NCBI GenBank assembly: GCA_900769465.1
Contig: CAAGGT010000321.1
Coordinates: 12,903 to 76,902 of the forward strand
Direction of reading: 5' to 3'
DNA length: 64,000 nt
From: Bacteroidaceae bacterium
GTDB lineage: Bacteria; Bacteroidota; Bacteroidia; Bacteroidales; Bacteroidaceae
The position numbers and the translations under genes are program-made. Positions 55,669 to 64,000 of this stretch are shown piece by piece; position 1 is the stretch's first letter; each line of letters opens with the position of its first letter. The notes under the pieces were generated by a model. The model was not told the DNA's origin. It searched no databases and saw only the letters and a list, made by a program, of their open reading frames with translations.

Positions 55669-58600
55669 TTAGAGTGTTACATTAAGATAGAACTCGAATC
55701 CCTGGCTGTAGAGATAATCTGTACCGCGCTCAATCTTCACAGTCGAGAAACGCAATATATCGGTGAAGTTCACTCCCACACGCATATTGCGTAACTTTAT
55801 GCGCTTGCACAAATCATCATCGAACTCATAGCAGAGGTTCAACGAACCGAGCGAGAGGGTATGCTCCTTCTCGGCAAAACGGTCTGTCTGCTCGGGACGT
55901 GAAGTATCGGCAATATCCTTATAGAGTGCGTGGTCGCCAGGCTGCTTCCAACGGTCGTCAAATACACGCTGGTCTGCATTGCGCATGGGGTCAGCACCCT
56001 CTACCTTTGTGGCACGGGTGGTATTATACACCCATGCACCGGTGCGGAAGTTCAACAGTGCATAGATGCTGAATCCCTTCCAAAAGAGATTTGTGCTGAA
56101 GGTCCCTGTAAAGGCAGGCTCGGTATCACCAATGAGGACCTTGTCGGCAGGGTCATACTCGAATGTATACTCACCGTTACGCTTGATATATACCTCCTTA
56201 CCTGTCGCGGGATCAATACCGGCAGAGCGCACAAGCTTGAGCGCGGTAACACTCTCACCCTCGGCATACTGTGGCAGAGGGGTGAGATAAAGGTCGGCAT
56301 TCTCCTGGTTCTCCTTGTTTATCTCCTCAAGAGCCTTGTCTATCTTGGTAATCTTGTTACGGTTCATATAACCGCTTGTGGCAAGGCGCCAGTAGAAATC
56401 GTTCCTGCGGAAGATGTAGCCGTCAATCTGATACTCGATACCCTTGTTCTGCAGCTCACCGAGATTCGATGTGGCGCTTGTGACACCTGTTGAAGGCGCT
56501 TTTGCCTTGTCAAGAAGCAAATCCTCGGTATTCCTTATGTAAGCATCGACAGTAAGATTCAGGCGACGGTCGAACATACTCAAATCAAGACCTACATTAT
56601 AGTTCATTGTACGTTCCCAAGTGAGGTCGACATTACCAATGGTAACAGGGATTGCACCAATACCGTTCTTGTACTCATAGTCATTGAGATACTGGTACAT
56701 TGTCATAGCCTGGAACGGGCTGAAGGAAACCTTTCCCGTATATCCGGCACTACCGCGCACCTTGAACACGTCAAAGTGTTTCTTTACACTCTTCATGAAC
56801 GGTTCGTTCATCACGTTCCATCCAAGACCGCCCGACCAGAAATGGCCGAAACGGTTGTTCTCACCAAACTGCGAAGAACCTGTAGTACGCCATGTGGCAT
56901 CCACGAAATAACGGTTGCGGAAAGAGAAGTTTCCTGTTGCAAAGAAACCCACATCGGCAGTCTCGGCCTGTGAACCGAACGGCTTGCTGTCGGTTGGATA
57001 ACCTGCAGCATTGCCAATGTACGACATATCATCGTTATAGAAACCTATAACCTGCAAAGTCTCTCCGCTGCTCTTTGAATGGTTGATTTCCCAACCTGCC
57101 GAAAGGCTCACAAGCGACTCGTCCTTGAAGAACTTGTTGAAAGTACCCACAATGTTTCCGTTGTAGCCAAGAGTTTTCGTTGAACCTTTTGTATATTCAC
57201 CTCTTTTCGAGAGGTCGGTAACATATTTATAAGCCAAAGAGTTGGGCGACGTGAAGATATCACTGCCACCGGTTGCACTGGTTACATTGAAATGACCGGT
57301 AAGCAGGAACATTTTGCTTATATCCCAACGTAGGTCGGTACTGTTGGTCAACGTGCGTTCACCACTTTTAGAAAAACTACCTAACGACGCCTCATACAGC
57401 GGGTTATTCAAATCCCAGGCAAGGTTTGTATTGGGAGTACCATCGTCATTGTACATCCTGTCATATGGGTTCATCTGCACGTACTGCGAGAAAGAGCCGT
57501 AAGGTGAGTTCTTCACTGCCACCTCCTGATATGTCGTGCGGTTTGAAATTGTAAGATTACCGATGTAATAGTCCAGTTTGAAACCCACGCCCGTGCGTTT
57601 GCGATAATCACCCTTCATCACACCGCGCGTATCGCCAAAACGGCCGGTAAGCTCATAGCGGAGATTCGAGGCTCCACCATATACTCGCAACGAGTGGTCG
57701 TGTGACAGAGCCACACGCGCCGGTTGCGACAGCCAATCACTGTTCTGACCCGCGGCAATTAGCTTGTAACGTTGGTTGTAAAGTTCGTCATATTCATACT
57801 GCAACGGCAGGCCTGTTGTCGGATTCATCTCGCCCTTGGCATCGTAAAGACCGGCAAGACGTTCATATTCGAGTTTCTCGGCAGCAGACAGCACATTATA
57901 GTCACTGAGCACCGGCAGCTGCAGGTTACCGGTAAAGTTATACTGAACACGCAACGTACTCTCCTGGATTGGCTTGCGGCTGATTACAATCACACCGTTT
58001 GCGGCTTTCGAACCATAGAGTGCTGTTGCCGACGCATCCTTGAGTACGGTAATCTTCTCTACCTCGTTTATGTCAAGGTCATAGAGTTCCTGCATTGTTA
58101 TCTCTGTTCCGTCGAGAATAATTGTAGGCTGGTTGACCTGCTGTCCGCTATTCGAGAACGAGCTCATACCACGCAACACCAGTTCGGGAGTGTGGTTGGG
58201 GTTTGATCCCTGGCTTGTATTCTGTACCATTGCCATACCAGGAGTAAGAGCCGATATAGCACCAATGAGGTTAGTTCCCGACACCTGGCGCAGTTCAACG
58301 CCGGTAATTTCAGTAGCTGAACCGGTAAAGGTCTCCTTGTTCTTTGAAACGAAACCCGTCACGACCACCTCGGTGAGGGTATTGCTCTCCTCAGAAAGCT
58401 CGACATGCAGATCCTGCAACTTCTGATTTACCGATTTGAATATTGCCTCATTGTATCCCACATAAGATATGCGCAACTCAAAATCAATCACAGGAGATAT
58501 AATCTTGAACTTTCCCTCAAAATCGGTCGATGTACCTGTAACCAAACGCCCATTGGCCCATACAGCCACATTAACGCTAATCAATGGCTCGCCGGTTTTC

Positions 58601-58752
58601 TTGTCCACAACAACTCCTGTTGCGACTTTCAAATCATCGGGGTCGACAGATGCGTCACCGCCTTTTCCTGCCAAAACGCCAACAGGCAAAATGACAAGCA
58701 GCACGGCCATCAGCAAGCCCGTAACCCTTCCTTTCAATTGTAATCTATCCAT
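55669..58752 (-). CDS. SusC/RagA-family TonB-dependent outer-membrane transporter
   Basis: 1027 residues from the ATG at 58752, which starts a signal peptide; the frame is open to 58803 but that adds no signal. An N-terminal carboxypeptidase-D regulatory-like domain (VVDKKTGEPLISVNVAVW) is followed by the plug (PTIILDGTEITMQELYDLD, DASATALYGSKAANGVIVI) and a 22-stranded barrel ending FEFYLNVTL. It takes up a ligand delivered by SusD with TonB energy. The 14-base gap to susD shows one operon. No sigma/anti-sigma regulator is adjacent. Confidence 0.95.
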   Translation of the reverse strand: MDRLQLKGRVTGLLMAVLLVILPVGVLAGKGGDASVDPDDLKVATGVVVDKKTGEPLISVNVAVWANGRLVTGTSTDFEGKFKIISPVIDFELRISYVGYNEAIFKSVNQKLQDLHVELSEESNTLTEVVVTGFVSKNKETFTGSATEITGVELRQVSGTNLIGAISALTPGMAMVQNTSQGSNPNHTPELVLRGMSSFSNSGQQVNQPTIILDGTEITMQELYDLDINEVEKITVLKDASATALYGSKAANGVIVISRKPIQESTLRVQYNFTGNLQLPVLSDYNVLSAAEKLEYERLAGLYDAKGEMNPTTGLPLQYEYDELYNQRYKLIAAGQNSDWLSQPARVALSHDHSLRVYGGASNLRYELTGRFGDTRGVMKGDYRKRTGVGFKLDYYIGNLTISNRTTYQEVAVKNSPYGSFSQYVQMNPYDRMYNDDGTPNTNLAWDLNNPLYEASLGSFSKSGERTLTNSTDLRWDISKMFLLTGHFNVTSATGGSDIFTSPNSLAYKYVTDLSKRGEYTKGSTKTLGYNGNIVGTFNKFFKDESLVSLSAGWEINHSKSSGETLQVIGFYNDDMSYIGNAAGYPTDSKPFGSQAETADVGFFATGNFSFRNRYFVDATWRTTGSSQFGENNRFGHFWSGGLGWNVMNEPFMKSVKKHFDVFKVRGSAGYTGKVSFSPFQAMTMYQYLNDYEYKNGIGAIPVTIGNVDLTWERTMNYNVGLDLSMFDRRLNLTVDAYIRNTEDLLLDKAKAPSTGVTSATSNLGELQNKGIEYQIDGYIFRRNDFYWRLATSGYMNRNKITKIDKALEEINKENQENADLYLTPLPQYAEGESVTALKLVRSAGIDPATGKEVYIKRNGEYTFEYDPADKVLIGDTEPAFTGTFSTNLFWKGFSIYALLNFRTGAWVYNTTRATKVEGADPMRNADQRVFDDRWKQPGDHALYKDIADTSRPEQTDRFAEKEHTLSLGSLNLCYEFDDDLCKRIKLRNMRVGVNFTDILRFSTVKIERGTDYLYSQGFEFYLNVTL

Positions 58753-58816
58753 TTTCAAGTATTGATATTTACCAAACCACAGATGTGTGTTTTCCATTTG
58801 CAATATATAACGGATA

Positions 58817-58847
58817 CAAAATTACAAAAAAAAGCGCTTCCCACAAC
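58817..58847 (-). promoter_or_regulatory. Candidate promoter of the SusC operon, overlapping a terminator
   Basis: On the minus strand GTTG (complement of 58844-58847), 19 bases, then TAATTTTG (complement of 58817-58824). The -33 element lies inside the loop of the preceding gene's terminator. Confidence 0.45.
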
Positions 58848-58857
58848 GGGGAAGCGC
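58825..58857 (-). terminator. Terminator of the multi-repeat secreted protein gene
   Basis: Arms GCGCTTCCC (58834-58842) and GGGAAGCGC (58849-58857); on the minus strand the stem is followed by a run of T (complement of 58826-58833). Confidence 0.85.
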
Positions 58858-58914
58858 CATATATTGTGTTAAATATAAATATATACTAGATATTTAACTA
58901 AAAGCGGACAAACA

Positions 58915-61356
58915 TTATTTTACCAACACCTTCTTTCCATTTACAATGTAGAGACCGGGAGCGGTAATGGCATCAATCTTGCGGCCCTGCATATCAAAGA
59001 TAGCATCGACCTTTCCGTCCTCACCCTTCACCTCTTCAATACCTGTAGGACACTTGGTTGCTGTAACCTGCTGGCAGAACACTGCCGGAGTCAAAGTTGT
59101 TGTATCCCAGTTGTATGTAGCAAGGAAGAAATCCTCGAATGAAATTGTGCCATCCTCGTTTGCAGTAAGAATGATAGGATAATCTGCTGTACCGTTCATA
59201 TCGTAGATCTTCAGGTAATCAGGGTATGAACCACCGGCAAAGTTACCAACCTCCATCTCGGCACTCTTGTTGTCGTCAGCAATAGTCAGCAGGAGACCAC
59301 CCTGAGCAAGAGCTGTAATATCCTTGCTCATAAACTGGGTGACAAGAGTCATACCCCAAGCCTCGTTATGCTCGATTGTCATATAGAATGACTTTGGATA
59401 CTCCTTGCCATCGTATGAAACCTGATAACCTACTGTCACCTCCCAAGTACCGAGCCAGTCAAACGCCTCGGGAGCCTCGGGTTCAACAGAACCACCTGCA
59501 GGGATTGTAACATTCTGGAAATAAGCAGCAGGAGTGCTTGCACCGGTATTATAGTCTAGATTCTTCACAAAGAAGTTATCAACTGTTACAGAACCATCCT
59601 CATTCAAGGTAAACAGGATTGGGTTCTCCTGTGCATTCATGTCATAAAGATAGAGATATGAAGGATATGCACCACCTACAATGGAACCGGCAGCCATTTC
59701 CGCGCTCTTGCCATCAGCCGCAACAGTGAACTCGATACCGCCATAGTTAACACCAGCGACATCATTTCCAAGGAACTCTGTCACAAGCATATAATTGCCG
59801 TAATCCACAACAGTCATTGTAAACTCCGCAGGATACTCTTTGCCGTCGTAAGAGTCAACTGTACCGACCTTGACAGTGTGCTGACCGGCCCAGCTGAATG
59901 CAGGAGCCTCGGGCTCTGCAGCCTCTTTTGTAACAGCAAGGTTAGAGTAGAATACATTAAGAGTCTCAGCACCACCCATGGCTGTCACAACGCACAAACC
60001 GGCAACAGACATTGTTCCGTCCTCGTTGACAAGCATCTGAATGGCATCGGTAGCCATATTCATATCACGGAGCGCAAGATAAACGGCACCCTGCTGTACT
60101 GAATAGAGATAACCGGTTGAGATATCAACACTCTTGCCATCCTCGGCAGGAATGAAATCAAGACCACCATAGTTAAGGTTGGCAACATCAAGGCCAAAGA
60201 CCTTTGTCACGAGATAGAGACCCCAAGCCTCGTTGTACTCAACCTCAATCTGGAACTCTGTTGGCCACTCAAAGCCGGCATCATCACCGATATACAAACC
60301 ATTCTCGTCGGTTGTCTTCACAGTGTAGACACCCGCCCAATCAAATGCAGGAGCATCAGTTGCCATCTTCAAAGTACCGGCTGTGTACCACTGATGATAG
60401 TTGCCGTTTACAACCAAAGAATCGGTTACACCATCGGCAGCCTTCACTGTTGCATCGCTTGCAAAAGCAAAACCGCTGTAAAGTGAGAATGCAGTTTCAT
60501 CCTGTGACTTGAATTCGATGGAGCCCGCAGTTGCATCGCCATACATTGGAGCAAAACGGATGCCGTTAGCCTCATCGAGATATGTATTGTCATAGTCAAG
60601 CACAATTGAGACACCATTGTAAGATGCAGGAAGAGTAACAGCATCATAGCCCTCGATTGCAATTGTTGCGTCGTAAGTCTTGTTGTCGTCAGACTTCTTT
60701 GCAAGTGTCACGGCAAACTCTGTAGGGATAACAGAACCAGCCATTGTATCGTATGTACCTGCACCGGCTTTGAACTGATAGTCACCGCTGATGTCTGCAA
60801 CCTCAACAACCTCAGCCTCAACAAGTGTCATCTTTACATTAGTGTACTTTGCAATGATTGTAGGATTTTTATCGGTGTAACCATTAAGTGCTACAACTGT
60901 AAAGTCGGGTATTGTAATCAGACCTTCAGTAGCGTACACATTGTAATAGACAGGACCATAAGATTTTACGACCTCTGTACCGTTTTCCCAAATACCATAA
61001 GGGTTATCGCCGTTTTCGTTGGCAAGATAAAGGGACCCCCACAACTGAGGATTGTTAAGATTGTTGATCTTAAGCATGTCCTGACCGTTCTTTGCACCAA
61101 TCATGTTGACGTTCTGCTGAACTGATGAGCCGGCAAAACCAACGATTTTTGCAATGTAAGTTTCATCGGCAGAGATAACAGCCTCGCAGTTGTCCGACAG
61201 TGTCTCCTTGTGAGCCTGTGTTGCAGCATCGGTATACTCTACATCTGCTGTAAACTGCCACTTTCCGAACAACTGGTCAATTGTAAAGCTCTGCGCTGTT
61301 GCCTGTACTGCCATCATGAGCATAAGGCAAACCAACAAAAAGTAGTTTTTCTTCAT
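58915..61356 (-). CDS. Secreted multi-repeat beta protein with sorting tail
   Basis: 813 residues with a signal peptide (~1-21). About five repeats of ~145 residues follow (starts near 28, 190, 340, 495 and 645), each with a WxGxxTVKxxxxYDGKEYP-like opening and NEDGTIS/SVT-like turns, a small beta-barrel (lipocalin-like) look. The tail (~772-813) contains DMQGRKID and ends GLYIVNGKKVLVK, the same sorting type as the sialidase. It is probably an exported surface protein or ligand-binding tandem; the ligand is unknown. It has its own promoter and terminator. Confidence 0.7.
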   Translation of the reverse strand: MKKNYFLLVCLMLMMAVQATAQSFTIDQLFGKWQFTADVEYTDAATQAHKETLSDNCEAVISADETYIAKIVGFAGSSVQQNVNMIGAKNGQDMLKINNLNNPQLWGSLYLANENGDNPYGIWENGTEVVKSYGPVYYNVYATEGLITIPDFTVVALNGYTDKNPTIIAKYTNVKMTLVEAEVVEVADISGDYQFKAGAGTYDTMAGSVIPTEFAVTLAKKSDDNKTYDATIAIEGYDAVTLPASYNGVSIVLDYDNTYLDEANGIRFAPMYGDATAGSIEFKSQDETAFSLYSGFAFASDATVKAADGVTDSLVVNGNYHQWYTAGTLKMATDAPAFDWAGVYTVKTTDENGLYIGDDAGFEWPTEFQIEVEYNEAWGLYLVTKVFGLDVANLNYGGLDFIPAEDGKSVDISTGYLYSVQQGAVYLALRDMNMATDAIQMLVNEDGTMSVAGLCVVTAMGGAETLNVFYSNLAVTKEAAEPEAPAFSWAGQHTVKVGTVDSYDGKEYPAEFTMTVVDYGNYMLVTEFLGNDVAGVNYGGIEFTVAADGKSAEMAAGSIVGGAYPSYLYLYDMNAQENPILFTLNEDGSVTVDNFFVKNLDYNTGASTPAAYFQNVTIPAGGSVEPEAPEAFDWLGTWEVTVGYQVSYDGKEYPKSFYMTIEHNEAWGMTLVTQFMSKDITALAQGGLLLTIADDNKSAEMEVGNFAGGSYPDYLKIYDMNGTADYPIILTANEDGTISFEDFFLATYNWDTTTLTPAVFCQQVTATKCPTGIEEVKGEDGKVDAIFDMQGRKIDAITAPGLYIVNGKKVLVK

Positions 61357-61422
61357 AAGCTAAAATTTTAATTATTTAAACAAAAATATTTACAAATCCA
61401 AGGAGCATCAAAAATGGGACGG

Positions 61423-61453
61423 CAAAAGTAATAAACCGCACTCAAACCGGAAA
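61423..61453 (-). promoter_or_regulatory. Bacteroidota-type promoter of the multi-repeat protein
   Basis: On the minus strand TTTC (complement of 61450-61453), 19 bases, then TACTTTTG (complement of 61423-61430). Confidence 0.55.
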
Positions 61454-61503
61454 GCCCCTTATGCGTGAAAATAAGTGAAATTGTCTTATCAGTACAAAAA
61501 AAA

Positions 61504-62853
61504 TCACTTCAAGTCGAGAAGGAAACGCTTTATAGACTCACCGCTACTCGGGCGCTGTGCGCCATATGTATGCAGTTTACCCTCCTTGTCATATATCACA
61601 AAGAAAGGAATACCGCCCACATTAAGAGCCTGACTCAACTTGTTGTCACGGTCAAAGAGCTGGTTCCCGTGCATGCCGGACTCCTCAAGTTTTGCCTTCC
61701 AGGCACTCTCGTCGGTATCGGTTGAGATCGACACACAGACAACATCACTACCCTCAAGTTCCTTTTCAAGAGCCTGCAAATGTGGAATTTCCCTGCAACA
61801 GGGACCACACCACGAAGCCCAAAGGTCAACATAGACAAACTTGCCTTTGAACACCGAGAAATCGACAATCTCACCAGCCGGGTTCACCAGCACAACCTCC
61901 TGGGGGAAATCGGCACCGACCAGAGCCGACTTACGCTTCATATACTCATCGACATAGCGTGCCGACAAATTAAAATCCTTTACAATATTCTCAAGATATT
62001 CAAGACCGCCATCAAAATCTGCGGCATAGTTATGACGCACAAGAAAACGGTTCAAAAGCAAATCAGCCACCTTTACCCTGACAGCCTCACACTCATAGTC
62101 GTCGTAGAGCTGGTCCATCATCTCTCTGACTCCAAGATTGGCATTGGCCGACACTGCGGCATACACCAATTGCATTGCCGATGGAATAAGGGCTGCGGAC
62201 TCATTGTCAAAGACCTGCGGCATAGAGGGCAGGACATCGGCCTCAACAAAAGGCAGTTCCTTGAGTTTACGTTTCTGCGCCCTCGGAATGGACGTATAGA
62301 AATTCTTGGCACCTGCATAAGCCGATGCCCTCATGTATTTCACCACACTCTCCGAAGGCCTTACTGCTGCCACAATTGAATCTGAAGCCAAGAGATAGCT
62401 CTCGAAAAGCGTGCGCAAGTCTGCATCAGACAATCCCTCGGACATCCACAGTTTGCGGTTGTTGGCATTTATGATGGCATTCAAAGAAGATATAGCCCTA
62501 TTGTCGGCCGAAGAGTTCTCGTAAAGAGCCTTGCCGTCAAACTCAACATCAAGCTCCACCTTCTTGGTTTTTGACGAGTAGACAGTAGTCAGCCACTGAC
62601 CGCCATTAATAACCATCACCACCTCATAGAAACCGACTCCGGTTACAGGCACACTTGCCGAATACTTGCCATCCTTGAGACGCAAAGGAACTGTCTGTGA
62701 AGCCATATCGTTACTCAATGGCAGGACATAGACCTTTGACAAGTCGGCCTGAGCGGTCGATTTGAACGACACCTCGAAACGGGCACGTTGGGCCGATGAC
62801 GACATGACCACAAAGACGAATGACAGAATTATAAGCAATTTGGTTTTCATCAT
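61504..62853 (-). CDS. TlpA/ResA-like thiol-disulfide oxidoreductase
   Basis: 449 residues from the ATG at 62853 (the TTG at 62859 is less likely). A signal peptide (~1-21) is followed by an N-terminal ~300-residue domain of beta and helical parts (the DUF4369-like accessory region common in Bacteroidales) and a C-terminal thioredoxin domain with WASWCGPCCREIPHL and a cis-Pro GGIPFF. Such proteins reduce or make disulfides in the periplasm. Whether it belongs functionally with the SusC operon is unclear; it has its own promoter. Confidence 0.88.
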   Translation of the reverse strand: MMKTKLLIILSFVFVVMSSSAQRARFEVSFKSTAQADLSKVYVLPLSNDMASQTVPLRLKDGKYSASVPVTGVGFYEVVMVINGGQWLTTVYSSKTKKVELDVEFDGKALYENSSADNRAISSLNAIINANNRKLWMSEGLSDADLRTLFESYLLASDSIVAAVRPSESVVKYMRASAYAGAKNFYTSIPRAQKRKLKELPFVEADVLPSMPQVFDNESAALIPSAMQLVYAAVSANANLGVREMMDQLYDDYECEAVRVKVADLLLNRFLVRHNYAADFDGGLEYLENIVKDFNLSARYVDEYMKRKSALVGADFPQEVVLVNPAGEIVDFSVFKGKFVYVDLWASWCGPCCREIPHLQALEKELEGSDVVCVSISTDTDESAWKAKLEESGMHGNQLFDRDNKLSQALNVGGIPFFVIYDKEGKLHTYGAQRPSSGESIKRFLLDLK

Positions 62854-62915
62854 TTTCAAATTTTACTTTTTTGTAAAACAAAAGCCGCAGGAGTACCCCG
62901 GCTATATATTCGTGG

Positions 62916-62947
62916 CAAAAATACTCATATCTGCCATCATTTGCAAA
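62916..62947 (-). promoter_or_regulatory. Bacteroidota-type promoter of the TlpA-like gene
   Basis: On the minus strand TTTG (complement of 62944-62947), 20 bases, then TATTTTTG (complement of 62916-62923), a full match. Confidence 0.7.
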
Positions 62948-63115
62948 CAAAACGAAAGAAAAACAAAGCATTACGCTGAAATAAATACACACAATGACAA
63001 AAAGTTAATACAATTATCCAAAAAATACACAGCAAAGCATCAACGCCCTTTAAAAAAATGGAATTTTTACGAAATATTAACAGGGTGCAATGGAAAGAAA
63101 TAGAAAAAAAATCCA

Positions 63116-63123
63116 TACATTTG
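63116..63123 (+). promoter_or_regulatory. -7 box upstream of the thioredoxin lipoprotein
   Basis: TACATTTG is a full match to TAnnTTTG, but no TTTG is found at the right distance upstream, so the -33 element is weak or absent. Confidence 0.45.
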
Positions 63124-63186
63124 CGACAAATCGTAAGCGCGGTTCTGCAACGGACCGCCATTATAAACCTTTAAAGATTGAATACC

Positions 63187-63855
63187 ATGAAACGTGTATT
63201 TGTAATTTTAGCATGTACAGCTTTCCTGATGGCATGTGGTTGCAACAAGGCCCAGGAGAATAAATGTGGCGAGTGCAAGACCGAATGCAACAGCAAGCAT
63301 GAGTGCAACAAACAGGAGTGCGGCAAAGAGTGCGAGAAGCAAGAGTGTGCTGCCGACAAGAAATGCACAGGCAAGGAGTGCGGCAAAGAGTGCAAGAAGC
63401 AAGAGTGTGCTGCCGACAAGAAATGCACAGGCAAGGAGTGTGGCAAGAAATGCGAGAAGCAGGAGTGCGCAGCCGACAAGGAGTGTGCAAAGAAGGAGGC
63501 CGGATGCATACAGCTTAACAGCGAGGATTTCAACAAGCTGGTCGCAGACTTGAGCCAGCCCGAATGGAAATATCTGGGCGACAAGCCTGCCGTTGTAGAT
63601 TTCTACGCTGACTGGTGTGGTCCATGCAAGGCCATTTCCCCAATCCTTGAGGAGATTGCAAAGGAGTATGCCGGAGAACTTTACATTTACAAGATAAATG
63701 TAGACAACGACCCATCCATTGCCGATGCATTCAACATTCAGGCAATCCCCACCCTGCTCTTTATCCCTATGGAAGGAAGATACACCGTAAAGACAGGTGG
63801 AATGCCAAAGGAAGAGCTTGTGAACATTATAAAGGAGAAATGCTTCAAACTTTAA
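63187..63855 (+). CDS. Lipoprotein thioredoxin with Cys-rich tandem repeats
   Basis: 222 residues from the ATG at 63187; a TTG three codons upstream is less likely. A lipoprotein signal ends LMACGCN (Cys at ~17). Between ~25 and ~105 is a lysine- and cysteine-rich region with three near-perfect 20-residue repeats (ECGKECEKQECAADKKCTGK), four cysteines each. From ~110 is a thioredoxin fold with WCGPCK and cis-Pro IPTLLF. Possible roles are metal binding or buffering of disulfides beside an oxidoreductase; neither is proven. Confidence 0.85.
   Translation: MKRVFVILACTAFLMACGCNKAQENKCGECKTECNSKHECNKQECGKECEKQECAADKKCTGKECGKECKKQECAADKKCTGKECGKKCEKQECAADKECAKKEAGCIQLNSEDFNKLVADLSQPEWKYLGDKPAVVDFYADWCGPCKAISPILEEIAKEYAGELYIYKINVDNDPSIADAFNIQAIPTLLFIPMEGRYTVKTGGMPKEELVNIIKEKCFKL
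63316..63495 (+). repeat. 60-base tandem repeats in the thioredoxin lipoprotein gene
   Basis: Three copies with exact 60-base period (63316, 63376, 63436); copies 1 and 2 differ at about one base in the unit, copy 3 at several. The frame is kept. Confidence 0.9.
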
Positions 63856-63882
63856 ATGACTACGTCCCCCATTTGACAAAAA

Positions 63883-64000
63883 GGGCTCACCTGCAAAGTC
63901 TGGGGGGCTATGCAAAAAGTTTAGTCAATCTATAAAAGAAGAACTTTAAGTCGGTAACACCTCTAAGCTGTGCTCTGAATGCTTTGATTTTAGCATTAAA
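63883..64000 (-). mobile_element. End of an insertion sequence
   Basis: The stretch from about 63883 looks like the right end of an insertion sequence: the terminal motif GGCTCACCTGCAAAG (from 63884) is followed closely by the end of a transposase frame. The boundary is approximate and the other end lies outside the window. Confidence 0.6.
63908..64000 (-). CDS. Transposase, C-terminal fragment
   Basis: The last 30 codons and TAG stop are visible; the rest lies beyond the window. The residues FNAKIKAFRAQLRGVTDL with FFFYRLTKLFA match the C-terminal end of ISL3/ISAon1-type transposases common in Bacteroidota. Whether the element is intact cannot be judged. Confidence 0.8.
   Translation of the reverse strand, partial: FNAKIKAFRAQLRGVTDLKFFFYRLTKLFA

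Larger units (their letters stand above)
62860..63186. other. Divergent promoter region
   Basis: This 327-base spacer between the TlpA gene (-) and the thioredoxin gene (+) is AT-rich. It holds the two promoter candidates described separately and a GCCG...CGGC dyad near 62884-62902. Nothing else was found. Confidence 0.5.

Noticed and set aside
1..64000. tRNA, rRNA or riboswitch
   Set aside because: I looked for cloverleaf ends, conserved rRNA blocks and common riboswitch cores and found none I could support by eye.

Overview
The window is chromosomal DNA of a Bacteroidota bacterium, almost certainly a Bacteroidales member of a gut or oral community. The evidence is a SusC/SusD pair with DUF4843 and PKD-like lipoproteins, a GH109-type enzyme, conserved C-terminal sorting tails of the type IX secretion kind, a Bacteroidota-style insertion sequence at the right edge, and repeated promoters of the Bacteroidota -33 TTTG / -7 TAnnTTTG form. 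No rRNA, tRNA or CRISPR array was found.

Left part (1-10 kb, + strand): the 3' part of a GH20-GH33 (hexosaminidase plus sialidase) secreted enzyme, a macroglobulin-like envelope protein fused to Sel1 repeats, a GH109-type oxidoreductase-like glycosidase and a secreted Ala/Lys/Gly repeat protein. Together these suggest use of host glycans. Between 3.9 and 4.1 kb lies an orphan copy of a sorting tail inside an imperfect inverted repeat.

Housekeeping part (10-22.5 kb): recJ-recQ-cstA and recA-C1 peptidase on the minus strand, a carboxynorspermidine/saccharopine dehydrogenase, then dnaK with a dyad-rich upstream region, a small secreted protein and a DUF4250 protein.

Central part (22.6-43.1 kb, minus strand): twelve closely spaced genes form the most interesting locus. 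In transcription order they are a zinc-ribbon protein carrying 28-residue repeats with a threonine motif, a Ser/Thr kinase with an FHA domain, an FHA-TM-coiled-coil protein ending in a protease-like domain without its catalytic residues, a PP2C phosphatase with a C-terminal TM, a second kinase with a C-terminal TM, a 1980-residue modular surface protein with a sorting tail, a beta-barrel outer-membrane protein, a zinc-ribbon/TM protein, a small secreted protein, a VWA protein, and an ABC ATPase with its FtsX-like permease. I read it as a phospho-threonine/FHA signalling module that spans the envelope and controls a surface structure or its export. I do not recognise it as a named system.

Right part (43.3-64 kb): an RmlD-like SDR protein, a repeat-rich spacer, a 5'-nucleotidase-like enzyme, L-serine ammonia-lyase with an S9 peptidase, alanine dehydrogenase, the SusC-SusD-DUF4843-PKD operon, a multi-repeat secreted protein with a sorting tail, a TlpA-like thiol oxidoreductase, a lipoprotein thioredoxin with three 20-residue Cys-rich repeats, and the end of a transposase gene running off the window.
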